From: Edolisoma coerulescens
Lineage: Eukaryota; Chordata; Aves; Passeriformes; Campephagidae
DNA length: 64,000 nt
Reading direction: 5' to 3'
NCBI GenBank assembly: GCA_013397115.1
Contig: VWZW01004700.1
Location: 1-64,000, forward strand
Shown: positions 12,991 through 25,495 of the stretch, piece by piece
Position numbering within the stretch: position 1 is the first letter of the stretch
Layout: every line of letters begins with the position of its first letter
Position numbers and translations under genes: made by a program
The notes under the pieces: generated by a model
What the model was told of the DNA's origin: nothing
The model's input: the letters and a program-made list of their open reading frames with translations, nothing else
The model's database searches: none

Positions 12991-15419
12991 ATCTCCAATA
13001 CACTTAGAGTTCAAAGGCTCCCGTCGCCTACCACCTTTTCCATGGTACACAGAGCTCCTCCACGCAGACCCTAGTTTGCCACATCACCTGCGCTTTTGGA
13101 TTCAGAAAAAAAGATTAAATTAAGTATTTTTCATACCCCTAAAGATACTTTTGTGATTAAAAAAACAAACCCAAACAGCACACCGCTAGTGAAAAATGTT
13201 AATAATTTCCATTCTTTCATCAAAAAGTGGAAAATGTATACCAAAATGTATTTTGATGAGAGGGTGAAGGGAGGAGTTGGTGGAAAAAATGGTCCACTAA
13301 AAGACTTCAGCTATTCTCTTATAACCTCAGCACAGTTGCCTTCAGGAACAAAAATTAGTTTCTTTTCTGATGTGCCATTTTGGAAGGATCCAAACCCTCA
13401 GCTGCCCTGGCCTGACACCACTGTAGCGGACAGAGGGTTTCTCCCTCATCTTCATTCCTCTTGAGTCCTGTCTGCTTTGTCACAGCCATGAAAAGGCACT
13501 TCAGATGCTGTTAAGAGAAATTGATGCTGAGTACAATATTGATGAAGCATCTGGCATTTCTAGCTTTGGACCAGGACTGCATTGTAGTTGGGACTGCACA
13601 AAACAGAGCAGAAGGAAAACCATGCCATAAAGACAATGTTTCGGAGACAAAAAGAGGATAATGTGTAGTTTCAGTGTCATCTGCTCTTATCCTGGAGGTC
13701 CAGTACAGAAGAAAGCACAAAAGCTTGAAAATTGGCCTGCTGGGAGCCAACATCCACCTTTTAGCTATTGAATCAGTACTGAGTGGGCACTGGCTGGGCC
13801 TTGTACATGAAGGGCTTTTTTTCTGAGGTGATAAAGAGTAGAGAATCACTTGAAGACTTGTATAGAGGGGATTCTCTTGAAAATCTGCCGTTCCTGCAAG
13901 GATCTGCAAAATAGTTGTTACAAAGACCAATATTGTCTCATTATTTTCTTGAGCTTCCCTAGCTGCCTGCACCATCTGTTGTGTTTTTGAGCTCCTATGC
14001 CATAATATACAAAGCTGGCCCATGGCTTGGACATGAAAACTAAAAATCAAAGGCATGAGGGAAAGATCACATCCACGTTGGTGTAAATAGCAGGCTGAAT
14101 GGTGCTGCTGCTTATTGCAGCACAGAAAAGTCTAGAGCAGAAAAGAATGAGATTTTTCTTTGTCATGTTGCACTCGAGTTGAACGCCACACCCATGAAGA
14201 GATATAAAGGTTTAGCTTTTCAACACAAAGATCAGTTTCAGGATAGAGCATTAGAGATACATGTATATGATTCGTCTGCACAGTGATGGTAACTGAAGTT
14301 GGGTTATTCAACTAAATTGCCAAGGTATCAGATGCTGAGGAAATGTTACAGCACTAATGTCTTCGAAGAGTAGAGCTGACGCACAGCATAACATTGGGAG
14401 GCCAATGTCCATGGAAGCTTTATCTGGTATTGAATGTTATGGTTCATTTTATCAGAATGGTACACTGTACTCAGAGTCCATGCTTTTCCCTGGCTACCCA
14501 TCTACTGCCAGGTCAAAGTGTTGGTTATAATCTTTAAATCCCTAAAAAGCTTTAGGGTCTGCAGTTCTGGAGACTGTCTCTCTATTTTATATTCTCACAC
14601 AACAGTTAATCCTAGTTATGGCTGTTTCAGGTAAATGGGAAAAAGAAGTAAAGGATGCTGTTTAATGAAGCCACAACTCAATTTATTTGAGAACTATTAC
14701 CTGCACCATGAAGCCATTTGTAAATCTTTCCCAACTGAAAAAGACTGCCACTAACTCCACCCCACCGAGCCACTGGATTCATTTATTTGTTAGATATTAG
14801 GAACTGGAATCCATGCAACTATTTTTTTAAGAGACATCTTCCCCTGAAGCCATTTCCAATGTAGATTCATGAGGAAATATTTTCCACCAAGGACTGAATA
14901 GCCTCATTAGAGAGCCCTCTAAGATAAACTTTGGTAAATAGTAAATAGGTAACCTCATGCGTGATTAACCAGCCAGGGTAAAACAATGTATCCCACAGTG
15001 AACAGTATAAAGGTGAGAGGAACAATATTTTGAAATCATCTAATGTATAATATCTCCAGCTGAATATGTTGATCATGGGGTAAAGACCACTAATCCAGAT
15101 ATGGGAGCAGGATCAGACTTTGGAAAGACAGCAGAGTTTTTATCCCTTTCTGTATATAAATCTACATCCAGTAGTACATAGGAGTCAAAGGGAATTGGGG
15201 AAGTGGGATGGGGGAGAAGGACCCTTAAAAAACATGTCCTTCTCATTCTAGCTCAGTATACAAGACAACATTTTTTCTAGGAACTGTGGGCACTCTATTG
15301 TCCAAAGCCATGTTAACATCAGAGTTACTACTTTGAAGAAGGCTTCTCTTCTCCTCGTATGACGCTGGCCAGCAGCTTGGGTTTTCTTTCTGTGCTGTTT
15401 ACCCATTCATAAACTGAAG
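12991..15419. other. Unclassified DNA containing the longest open frame of the window
   Basis: A minus-strand frame of 181 codons (14,056-13,511) is the longest in the window. It is preceded on the minus strand by a pyrimidine-rich stretch ending TTTTTAG, next to its first codons. In 64 kb of six-frame AT-rich sequence, one frame of this length is roughly what chance allows, and its second half has no protein character that I recognise. A plus-strand frame of 122 codons (13,096-13,464) is likewise unrecognised. No repeats are evident. Confidence 0.5.
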
Positions 15420-16556
15420 ATGGTGAAACTTTCCTTTACCACAATCCATCATATTTGAGAAGCCTTGGAAGTCCAGTGACATTCTCACTAACTGGAGAAG
15501 GGGAAGCATAATCAATTCTCATTTTTAAAACAGGAAAAAAGAAAGACCCAGGGAATACAGGCCAGTCAATCTCCTACCTCTGTAACAGGAAAGATCATGC
15601 CACTGTTTAATATCTTTGTTGGTGACAAGGACAGTGGGATTGAGTGCTCCCACAGCAAGTTTGCGGATGAGACCAAGCTGTGTGGTGGGTTGACATGTTG
15701 GAGGGAAAGAATGCCATCCAGAAGGACTTTGACAGCCCTGAGAGGTGGGCCTGTGTGAGTCTCATGAAGTTCAGCAAGGCCAAGTGTATGCGGGACAGGG
15801 TAATCCCAAGCACAAACACAAGCTGGGCAGAGAATGGATTGAGATCAGCACTGAGGAGAAGGACTTGAGGGTGTTGATTGATAAGAAGCTCAACTCAAGC
15901 CATCAATGTGAACTTGGAGCCCAGAAGACCAACTGTATCCTGAGCTGTATCAAAAGCAATGTGGCCAACAGATTGATGAAGGTGATTCTCCCCTTCTACT
16001 CCTCTCTCATGAAAGCCCACCTGGAGTTCCGTGTCCAGCTCTGGGGAGCCTGGCATAAGGGGGACGTGGACTTCCTGCAGTGAGTCCAGAGAAGGGTCAT
16101 GAAGAGGGTTAGAGGGCTGGACCACTTCTCTCATGAAAAGAAGCTGAGTTGACAGTTTCAGCCTGAAGAAGAAAAGGCTCTGTGAAGACATTGTGGCAGC
16201 CTTTCAGGACCTGAAGAGAACTACAAAAGTGTTTGAGTGGGACTGTTTACAAGAGCACATAGTGATAGGACAAGGTGGAGGGTGGCTTCAGATTTGCAAG
16301 GGGGTAGATTTTAATGAGATATTAGGAAGAAATTCTTTACTGTGAGGGTGGTGAGGCAGTGGAACAGGCTGTCTACAGAAGCTCTGTCTGCCCCACCCCT
16401 GGAAGCATTCAAGGCCAGGTTGGATGGGGCTTTAAGCAACTTTGTCCAGTGGAAGGTGTCCTGGCCCATGGAGGGGAGTTGGAAGTAGATTATATTTAAG
16501 GGCCCTTTCAACTCAATCCAGTCCATGTTTCTATGGTTCAGTGATGATTCTGTGAA
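15420..16556 (+). mobile_element. CR1 LINE copy with internal deletion, 3' end intact
   Basis: This is the best-preserved transposon in the window. CR1 ORF2 encodes an endonuclease and reverse transcriptase that copy the element's own RNA. The copy starts within ORF2, with text equivalent to the segment before the FKKG/DPGNYRPVSL motif (15,530-15,575). It then jumps from GKIM (15,588-15,599) in frame to PLFNIFV (15,600-15,620), omitting the central polymerase region. The catalytic FADD box survives as FADETKL (15,660-15,680), with glutamate for the second aspartate. The C-terminal ORF2 region follows, including the ILPFYSSLMKAHLEFRVQLW stretch (about 15,985-16,044), split over different frames by indels. 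The 3' UTR ends TCTATGGTTCAGTGATGATTC near 16,550, the decayed ATTCTRTG-type CR1 terminus. It has no poly(A) tail, which is typical for CR1. It cannot be active. Confidence 0.96.
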
Positions 16557-19500
16557 GAAGCTTTGATATCTATCTTGAAAAGTGCTATATTGATGTTAAA
16601 AATTCATGTTAATCTCTTTGCGTTTTGAAAATGTAAGCTGAAATAGCAATAATCTTGCCATAATTTCTTGCAGCTTGACTTGCTGCTGCTAGACCTGCAA
16701 AATCAGATAGATGCCTCATTTCTAGTGAAATAAAAATGGGGATGTGTTTAGGAAGTTTTGAGCACATTTAAGCAGTAGGTACCTGAAAGCGTATTTTATG
16801 GAATAAGTGTTTTATTGCAGATTATGCTAAGAAAGAATCCACATGAATATACCTGTGTTGAAAACCTTTTTCCAACTCAAATATCTTGGCAATTAAAAAA
16901 AACCCCATATATATAATTCTAAAAGTAATTAAAACATATTATGAACAACTTCCTTGTCAAATTATCCTGCTTACATGGTAACACTTTTCAAGTTACACAA
17001 CTTAAAAAAACCTTAATAGAAAACAACGAAGAGTAGAGCCATTATCTTTGAAAATTTATTTTATAACTTCATATCAATCCCAAGTTAAATCTTTGAAGCT
17101 CTGGATGCCAAGTTTCAAACTAGTGTTTATTTGGAGACTTTTTTTACTTTTGGGCTTTAAAGCACAGAAATGAAAGATTATAAGGCAAGTGATTATCCAT
17201 CTGATTATTGTGATACCCCTGGGTGCTGCTATAACTTACAATATATTCTTAGCATATGAATAGAAAAAAATAACAACAAATATAAAATAAAGAAATAAAG
17301 GTAAAAAGTGAAAATTATTTTACGGGTTAGATCCACAATGATATTAGAGACTGAATTTATCTGTTTGAATGTACTCTACTGACCCTTTAAAGATCTGCTC
17401 TTCCAATGACCCTTGTTACTTACAGTAATATTAATCTATTCACAAATCATTCCTCAAAAAAAAAGCCACTAACACACAACACTGCAATGTGATCTAAGGC
17501 AATCTAGTCAAAATATCCTTTGGTCAGGTTAATTTAATATTTTTTTCTCTGTCACTAATAGACTAATGAGAATTATGACAGGTGTTGTTAAACTTTTATA
17601 TATATGACCCTTGATACCATCTGAAGCACTTTTTTATTTTTGCCTGAAGACCAGTATTTAGTAGTTTAGAGGAAAATATTATTTTGGTTTTCTTCTGTTA
17701 AAACAATGTCAACTGGAAGTCCCATTAATAAAAGATGTCTGTTGAGAATAAATAATTCAGGTAGGATGCTGTCATCTGAAAGATGTTGTTACTAAATAAA
17801 TAGTACGAGTTGTGTTGTCCCCTGGTGATTCAGAGAATTCTGGACCCAGCAGCCTTTGGGGGTTAACCTGTGACAGCTATAATAAGAGGGATAAAATGAA
17901 CCATCCCTAAGAAAAGTTGAAAATCTCCAGAGTTTATCTGTAAAGCTTCAGAGTCTAGCTATATTTAGTATTTTTATTGTCTCTGGTGAATTTAGAAGTT
18001 TTAACTATCAATGCATGGTATTGACAGATGAAGTATCAAATGTTTAAAGCACAGGCTGGTATCAAAGCTGCACTTTTTTCAGAGAAGATATTGAAACCTA
18101 TGGCTCTCTGTTTGCTCCAAGATGCACTCCCAGGTACCCAGCTAAGTGCTTTGCTCTCACAGGACTTGCTTCCTTCAGAGGAGGTCAGCCACCTCTGTGG
18201 TGCAGAACTCTTGGCTAAAGATGTCCCAGGGCCCCGCCTGGCAGCTGGGAGTCCTGGAGCTCTTTTCTTTGTGATGGGTTTTCAATTGAAAGTTCCTGAT
18301 GTACTGTGAGTAGGGTGAGAGCCCACCAGAGAGGTTTTCAATTGCAAGACACTAAAAGCACCTTTTGCATGCCTTGGAACATGAATGAAGGTTGAAGGTA
18401 CTGGTGTTATGGACAAGAACTTTGAGGCTGTTTGAGACATAAAGGGTGTTCTTGTATTTCTTTTTAGATCTAACCTGTGTTGTTCATCATGGGGGCTCTG
18501 AACTCTCTGGGAAGGACCAAGAGAGGAACACTGTCTCAGCTTGAAACGCTGACAGCACAGCCATTTCCAGCAACACTGCTGGGATATAACCCTTTATCTC
18601 TATTTCTTAGGTGTATTATATTATTCAGAAAGCTAATAATCAGGAAAGAAACTAACTAGCAGATGAGATTTCATTGCAAATATTGGAAACCAAAAAGGAA
18701 AGGTCCATAAACTGAGCTCACCTAACTTAAACATGGTTTAACAGAATACTGAGAAAGTGGAACAATTTGGAGAAACAAAAAAGTCTGTTCTATTATTGTG
18801 TTGGCAGACCCTAACTTGAGGAACAAATCACACATTTTCCAAGAAATTTGTTACTTTGCCATAAGCAAGGCAGAGTCCTTGAAGATCCAAGATGTATCCT
18901 GCCTAAGTAGTAACATGTGACTTACATGAATTTGAATATCCATCTCCATTATTAGTATTCCACATTACTGGTTTGATTGTATTCTATGATCCAAGTTCTG
19001 CCTTTCAATATCTGTGCAAATCATTGTGTATCTCAGAAAATCTCTGCTGCACGTGTGCAGAAGGAACTTTCTTCTTATGCTGAATGGTAGGATAGAAAAT
19101 CACAACAATTTGCATACTAATATGGTTGCATGAGTGATATCTGATATATTTTATTAAAGTAATTCCTGTTTTTAACATAAATCATAAGCAGAGAAAATTA
19201 TTTATGATCATTTTTGCAATATCTTTTCTTTATTTAAATGATTAGTTAAAATATTTTTGTTACTTGTATTAAACCTTAATAAGAGCCTATAGAAATTAAA
19301 AACAGGGGTTGTGAGATATCAATTAACATAAGAATCAATTTAATGGTAATTTAAATAGCTAACTTATAATTTTTGCATAATGAAGTGGCCTGTGGGCTTG
19401 AAGTCCTAATCATGACTAATTAATTTAAAGGATGTTACTTTTTATTATCATTGAAATGTCTGACAGGTGATAAAACATTTAGGGTTGCAGTCACAAACTT

Positions 19501-21377
19501 TTTACATCAGCTATAATATAAGGTGACAGGTTATATAAACCCTTTCCCTGAAAAATGAATATTTAAGGAAAATAGTGTTAAGCAATTAGGATCAAATTCA
19601 GCCATGGTAGAAATGGGTGAGAGTCCCATGAAGAAATTATGTTTGCCTACATGAGGGTTCAGTTTTATCCTATCTTTCAGCAGGACCAAGATTGTGAAAT
19701 TCTAGGTTTCTTTGCTATGTGTACAGACTCTTATTGAAATGTATGTATTTATCATGCAAGGAAGTCTTCACCAGGTGACATTTTCAGTCAAATATTTTTT
19801 CATTTTCCTTCCGCGAATCAGAATAAAATTAAAAGATGACCTAATCAATTCTTAATATGTGGTATCTTCTTTAAAAGGATATAATGTCTCAGGGTGAAGA
19901 CAGCTCTAGTTCTCTCCCCCTAAGACATAGTAGGTGCAACCTGCAGTATGTTTGTATCTTCACCAGTTATGCAAGTGGTCTATAGGTGCCCTGTGGATCC
20001 AGCATCGTGGCATTCTGTGTGAGGTGTCTGCTGGAGCCTGCTCTCTCCTCCACCTCCCACTGGATTCCTGCCCTGATGGCACTGAGGTTAAAAAGGTTCT
20101 TCACATCCTGCAGTTCTTCCAGTTGTAGGTAATCCTGGTTGTAGGAATCTCTAATAGCAGGGAAAGAGGGCAGGCCATAGAGTACGTGAGGATAGCACAT
20201 CTCAGAGGCCTGTAGTCAGTGTCAGGTGGGAAATGGAGTGAGCCTTCAAACGGCTGCCTAAGATGTGCCACTGGAGGTGAATCCAGAGCCCTCTCCCTGA
20301 GGTCAGGAGTTTGTTCTTATGGGCTTTTTGAATAGTCTGTCAAGGCAGCTTTTCCAAAGCAGGTATCAAGTCTCAATGCCAAGAGCAATGGAATAAAGTT
20401 ATATGGAAATTGAGACTAGGCTGTCTCCAGAAGCTGCAAGAGCAGGGCTGTACCGGGCTGTAAGGAGCAGCTGTAATCTGAGCAACTCGTGTACTAGATA
20501 AGCTGTCAGAAAATTTTCAAGATTTGTCAGCTGTCACCCAGCTCAAAGACCATGGAAGCAGCTTCCAGGAGTATAGAAATGCTTCCCTCCATTCTCTGAG
20601 CAACACCCTATAGGGAAACCTCTCAGGAACTTGCATGCAATTTTTTTTGTTAGGCTAAAGAAGGAAAATTATTACTTAAGTGAAATCCAATGTTAGACCC
20701 CTGCACATAAGACTAAGGAGTTACAGTGTTATGTTTCACCAGGGCTCCGAAGGTTAACCTAGATTTTTGTCTATATCTTCCAAGTGACTGAAGAAATGAT
20801 TAGTTTTTGCTGCCCTCAGTGAAGAAATGCTTGATGGCTAGACTGTCACTCAACAAAGAACTGAAAATTCATAATTTCCATAGTGATAGGAAGATAAATG
20901 TATTTAGAAATTAGATTTTCCAGATGTGATACTCACCTTTTCGCAGAACAGCTAAACTTCAGCAATCTGTATTAAAGTTTTTTAAAAGTTCAATGAGACA
21001 CTCTTTCATTAAGAAATTATTTCATGTCACAGAATCCAATAACAATAATAAAGAAGAAATTATTTAAATGGGTGAAAATCTGAGAAAAAAAATTGAAAAA
21101 TAAAAATAGACAACAATAAAGGCAGGATCAGTAATGAAGTGTATTCTGAAATTATTAGTACTACACAGATGGGGAGAGGAAACTTGTGTAGGAACCATGA
21201 GCACAAAACTGACTATTAGTTAATAGTAGACATATGGGTTATTGGTACATCAGAAAAAGGACAAAGAAACTACTATACAGACAATTGTGTCTGGATGATT
21301 AGGAGGCAAGATCTATATGAAAATCCTTACATAATGCCACATGATGTTACATGACATTACCTTGTGTATTGTGTACC
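16557..21377. other. Unclassified, strongly AT-rich DNA
   Basis: No gene or recognisable transposon across almost 5 kb. 18,110-18,300 and 19,970-20,320 are locally GC-richer, with short open frames of no recognisable character. The remainder is AT-rich unique sequence with short A or T runs. Confidence 0.5.
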
Positions 21378-21966
21378 TGGTTTTGGCTGGGGTAAAATTA
21401 ATTTTCTTCACAGTGGCTGGTATTGGGCAGTGTTTTGGATTTTGTGCTGAACACAGGGTTAATATAGGGTTTTTTAAAAATTTCCGAGCAGAGCTTACAC
21501 AGAGCCAAAGAATTTTCTGCTTTTCATACTGCCGCATTGGTGAGGAGACTAAAGGTGCATAAGAAATTGGGAGGACACAAATCTGGGACAGCTGAGCCCA
21601 GCTGACCAAACAGGTTCCAGGTCATATGATGCTATGTTCAGTATATAAAGTGGGAGTAAGAAGGCGGAAGGGGAGGATTTTTGGAGTGATGCCGTTTGTC
21701 TTCCCATGTAACCACTGCATGTGATGGGGCCCTGCTCTCCTGGACGTGGCTGAACACCTGCCTGCCCATGGGAAGCGGTGCGTTAATTCTTTGTTTTACT
21801 TTGCTTGTGTGCATTTTTTTTTTTTGCTTTCCCTGTTAAAATGTTTTTATCTCAATCCACAAGTTTTCCTGCTTTTATCCTCTGATTCTCTTCCCAGTCT
21901 TGCTGGTGGGGAAGTGAGTGAGCAGCTGTGTGATACTTGGTGGCTGGCTGGGGTTAAATCATGACA
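21378..21966 (+). mobile_element. ERVL-type endogenous retrovirus solo LTR
   Basis: The segment begins TGGTTTTGGCTGGGG and ends GGGGTTAAATCATGACA, giving the TG...CA ends of an LTR, 589 bases long. Its internal order matches an LTR family very common in bird genomes: TTACACAGAGCCAAAG (21,495-21,510), GGACAGCTGAGCCCAGCTGACC (around 21,585-21,607), a TATA region AGTATATAAAG (21,639-21,649), GGCTGAACACCTGCCTGCCC, then TTAAAATGTTTTTATCTCAA (21,836-21,855), which sits where the family carries its polyadenylation region. No internal retroviral genes or second LTR flank it, so it is a solo LTR left by recombination. I see no exact 5-base target duplication (GTACC before, CGATG after), which fits an old insertion. 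The family name is from memory. Confidence 0.92.
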
Positions 21967-24483
21967 CGATGTAAATAAACACTTTTAGCATAGTAGATTC
22001 CAAAATATAAAATGTCATACAACCCCCACAGTGAAGAGGGAGCATGCCAGGCTCCTTTGCATTGCCCTAAATGCAACTAATACAAGGGAAGAATCCAAAT
22101 GAAAACCACATTTGATTTATAGAAAGATATTCAGCTAATTGTGTTCAGCTATTATCATAGTAATCACATGTTTTCTGCTTTAGCTATATTCTGCCACAGT
22201 TAATAATTAAAACACAAACACATGAAACACTAATTTAATGGCAGACTTCGTAATTACACAAGTACCATAAACGTTTGTTTTGTAAACATAGGTGAAATTC
22301 TTTTGTACATACTGTAATTAGGAGATCATAAAAATCAGAGACTATCTCAAAAGGAAAAACTGGCCCACTTTTTTTTTCTGAAACAACTGTAATTGTAAAG
22401 GAGCCATCATCAAAACAGGTTTTTCAGAAAGCCTCGAAGTATCTAAGTGCAGAAGTTAGTCAACACATGTCGATTGACTATTCTACAGTTTCTTTTTTAG
22501 AAAATTATAGCTGTTGGCTCGACAGGCTCATAGGTGTGGGAAGAAACCCTGCACAAGTATGGTAGTGCTTGGGGACTCGCTGAGCAAAAGGCAGGGCTGG
22601 TAAACCTGTTTTGAAGTCTGAAAAGTGGCAGTGACTCCAAGGGCAACGACCTTTATTTGAGCAGTCACAGGGAAGGATTTGGATTTACATCCTATGGTGG
22701 GTTTGTCAGTAAACAACTTCAGGTTTTGGAAACCTTTGTTTGCAAAGAATTTGCCCAGACTGTGCTTTTTTGTTGCTACCTGGCTTGGTGTCTCTTCTTC
22801 TGTGTTTATCTCATGGCAAAGAGTAGTTGGGGAAACAAGTAAGGCAGAAGAGAGATCAAAAAGGTAGTAACTTGCAGAAAGAGGGAAAGAAATGTTACAG
22901 AAATAAATGGATTGTGCCACAGGACAGCAGGACCCAGGCAAAGGAAAGCACTGAGGCCAGAAAGGAGAGTGGTAAGATCCACAAAGACAGGTGGTAAGAT
23001 AGAGGACAAAGTAGAAACACCTGAAGATTTGAGATAGAAAGGAAAAGAGAGAAGGTATTCAGTTAGACAGAAATAAAATGAGACAGGCTTCCAGTTTCTT
23101 GCCAGCCCCTCTTTGCCTTCGATGCTCAAGTCATCCTCCTCAGCTTCCCACTGAAAAGCTGGCAGCTTGGGTGACCAGACAAGGTCCCTTCACACACCTC
23201 AGCCCCCTTCCTTCCAAGCAATTACTTCCATTTTCTTTTGTCACTCAGTTGTTTGGTTGGTTGGTTTTTAATCTTTGTATTCTTTCACTGGACTTCTTTG
23301 TTTTATTTTACAACAAGGATGTTGTTTGACAATACATTTTAAAAGGAAATGCAAGATGAAAAAGCTGGAATTCCAACCCCTGGAATTCCTAAAATTACTG
23401 GTTGTTGTCTACAACTTCCCCATTTCTCATCAGGCTCAGCATTTTCTTTTCATCTGAGAGTAAAATCTCTGTAAAGCACAGCTTGCTGTGCTGATTTTTC
23501 CCTCTTGCCTATTACACACCTCCCCAGAGGATGTTACTGCTTACTTTTTTTTTGCCATCAGGACTCTCTAGGCTCTAGAAACCGCCTTCTCTGGGTGAAG
23601 AAGCAGGATATCCACCCAGGCCTCCAGAGCTCAACCATCGCCCACCCTCTGGTTATTTTAAAACATTAGCCTAGTTTGCTATTCAAAAGCAACAACTTTT
23701 GGACACTGTACTAATACCTAATTAGGCTTGAGTGAACAATTTTAGGTATTTTTCATGGTTTTTTTTTCATTCAGGTCACCCTGCCTTCAACTAGAACCAT
23801 CACCTCCCCTTCAAAGACTGTTTGAAAGCCAGCTCTGTCAACATACTTCTCAAATCGGCATCCGAACAACCAGACAAGCTGCTTCTATTGACTTCTGCTG
23901 CTGTTTCAGCACATAAAACATCTTCTCATTTTGTATCCCGTCTTCACCTGCCCTTGTAGTCATGTAGCCTCATTTCAGTGTTTCCTTTGAAATCCACTCA
24001 ATCATCAGCAGCTGAAATCTTTTCTGAAATCCATCCATGCACATGTATCCTGGTGAGCCTGCTCATTGATGCTTATCTTCGCACTGCTTTCATTGAACTA
24101 GGCTTTTACATTCACACCAAGACTGCTCTGAAAGTATACATATGTACATGCAAGCAGCCCTGCAAAGTGAAAAAAATTCAAAAGGAAGTACTGCAAAAAC
24201 GCCCACTTCTGACTCTCTAAGGTCCAGACACTGCAACAGAGCATACGTGTTCAGATCTACATAGATAAAAGGAGAACATCAAATGCATGCAAATTTCTCA
24301 ATTCTTATTGAGATGGGCATCAAACCTATACAGAGGACACTTGGATTTACTGATACTTTTTTTTTTTTTTTTTGGTGCCCTGGTCTTTTCTTAATAATTC
24401 CCTGCTTTCTATTTTGGTTTTGTTCATTTGTTTGTTTTCAACAGCTACTGCGTGTTATGCCAATGTTTTCTTAGAATTAGCTA
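21967..24483. other. Unclassified DNA with TTGG and T-rich spots
   Basis: No recognisable gene. Open frames of up to 137 codons on the minus strand (22,941-22,528 and 23,129-22,806) overlap one another in pyrimidine/purine-biased sequence and look fortuitous. A short TTGG run lies at 23,253-23,266 and a T run at about 24,358-24,374. Confidence 0.5.
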
Positions 24484-25495
24484 TTATGACTTTGGGATTT
24501 CTTTACTGTGTGGTAACAGCTCAGAGCCTAATACCATGTTTGTAAAATTAAGCTTGTTTTTCTCCAACTGCATTACTCTGCATTTATTAGCACTGAATTT
24601 CATCTCCCATTTTACTGCCCAATTACTCAATACTGTGAGATCCTTCCACAGCTCTTCAGAACCAGCTTTCATTTTTACTACACTGAATAATTTAACACCA
24701 TCAAGCTTTATCAGTCTCTACCACCTTTTCTAGATCCTGCACAAATATTTGAATAGGACAAGCCTTAGCACAGGTCTCTGTAGGGTGCACTATTTTCCCT
24801 CTAACGACCATTTACTCCTACCTTTCTTGTGCTATCTTTTAAGACATTTATCTGTGCTAGGTATTTATCTGCTCTTGCTAAACTGATCACAAGTAAGGTG
24901 AAGACTGGTAAAGCCTCTGAAATGTCAGAACACTGTATCTGTTGTCTCATCCTTGTGCACATGCTCAATGAATCTCTCAAATAGATTACCTGAGACATAA
25001 GTTCCCTGGAAAAAACCCATATTAACACTTCTGTCTATACCGGTCAAATTTTTTGCTGATTAATTTCTTTTATGATAGTTTCTACAAAGCTTCCCAGCAG
25101 GGACATCAGACTCACAGAGCATTTAGGAGACTGTTTTAAAAATTAGCATCTTATTTGCAACCTCGTATTTCAAAGACATGGAGGAAGTTCCATGTAATAA
25201 GTCATGCTCTGTAAACATGAGGTGAAAACTTCCATGGTACAGTTTCATCATAATATGGACCCATATACATACAACCCCAATCTGAAGATTTGTTATTATT
25301 ATAGAATATATACATTATAGAATACCAACATATATATTATATAATATCAACACACCAACATATTTTCTGACATTTTGGGTTCAAGCAGACTATCTAAGGC
25401 GTTCTCCACAAAGGTGGTGAGAGGTTGAAGCCTCTTTACAGTGAACATAAATGCACATAAATTCTTCAGCTTTCCAGCTACAGACAAGTTTCTTG
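24484..25495 (-). mobile_element. Old CR1-type LINE, reverse transcriptase region, minus strand
   Basis: Read on the minus strand, 24,672-24,484 encodes a segment containing WAVKWEMKFSANKCRVMQL followed by GSELL. This matches the conserved block after the FADD box in CR1 reverse transcriptases (W..KW.MKFN..KCKVMHLG). Toward higher coordinates the plus strand shows the usual companion phrases in reverse order. These include CTGCATTTATTAGCACTGAATTTCATC (24,570-24,603), an ATTTGAATAGGACAAGCCTTAGCACAGG stretch equivalent to the GPVLFN region, and ACAAAGCTTCCCAGCAGGGACATCAGACTCAC at about 25,083-25,114. ACATAAATTCTTCAGCTTTCC lies near 25,455. Frames are heavily broken, and the 3' end beyond 24,484 is missing or unrecognisable. 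It is an ancient copy, probably of the same broad group as the one at 52-53.6 kb. Confidence 0.88.

Noticed and set aside
13511..14056. 181-codon minus-strand open frame, the longest in the window, preceded by a TTTTTAG acceptor-like site
   Set aside because: About one frame of this length is expected by chance in 64 kb of AT-rich DNA. The second half lacks protein character, no donor is convincing, and no family is recognised.
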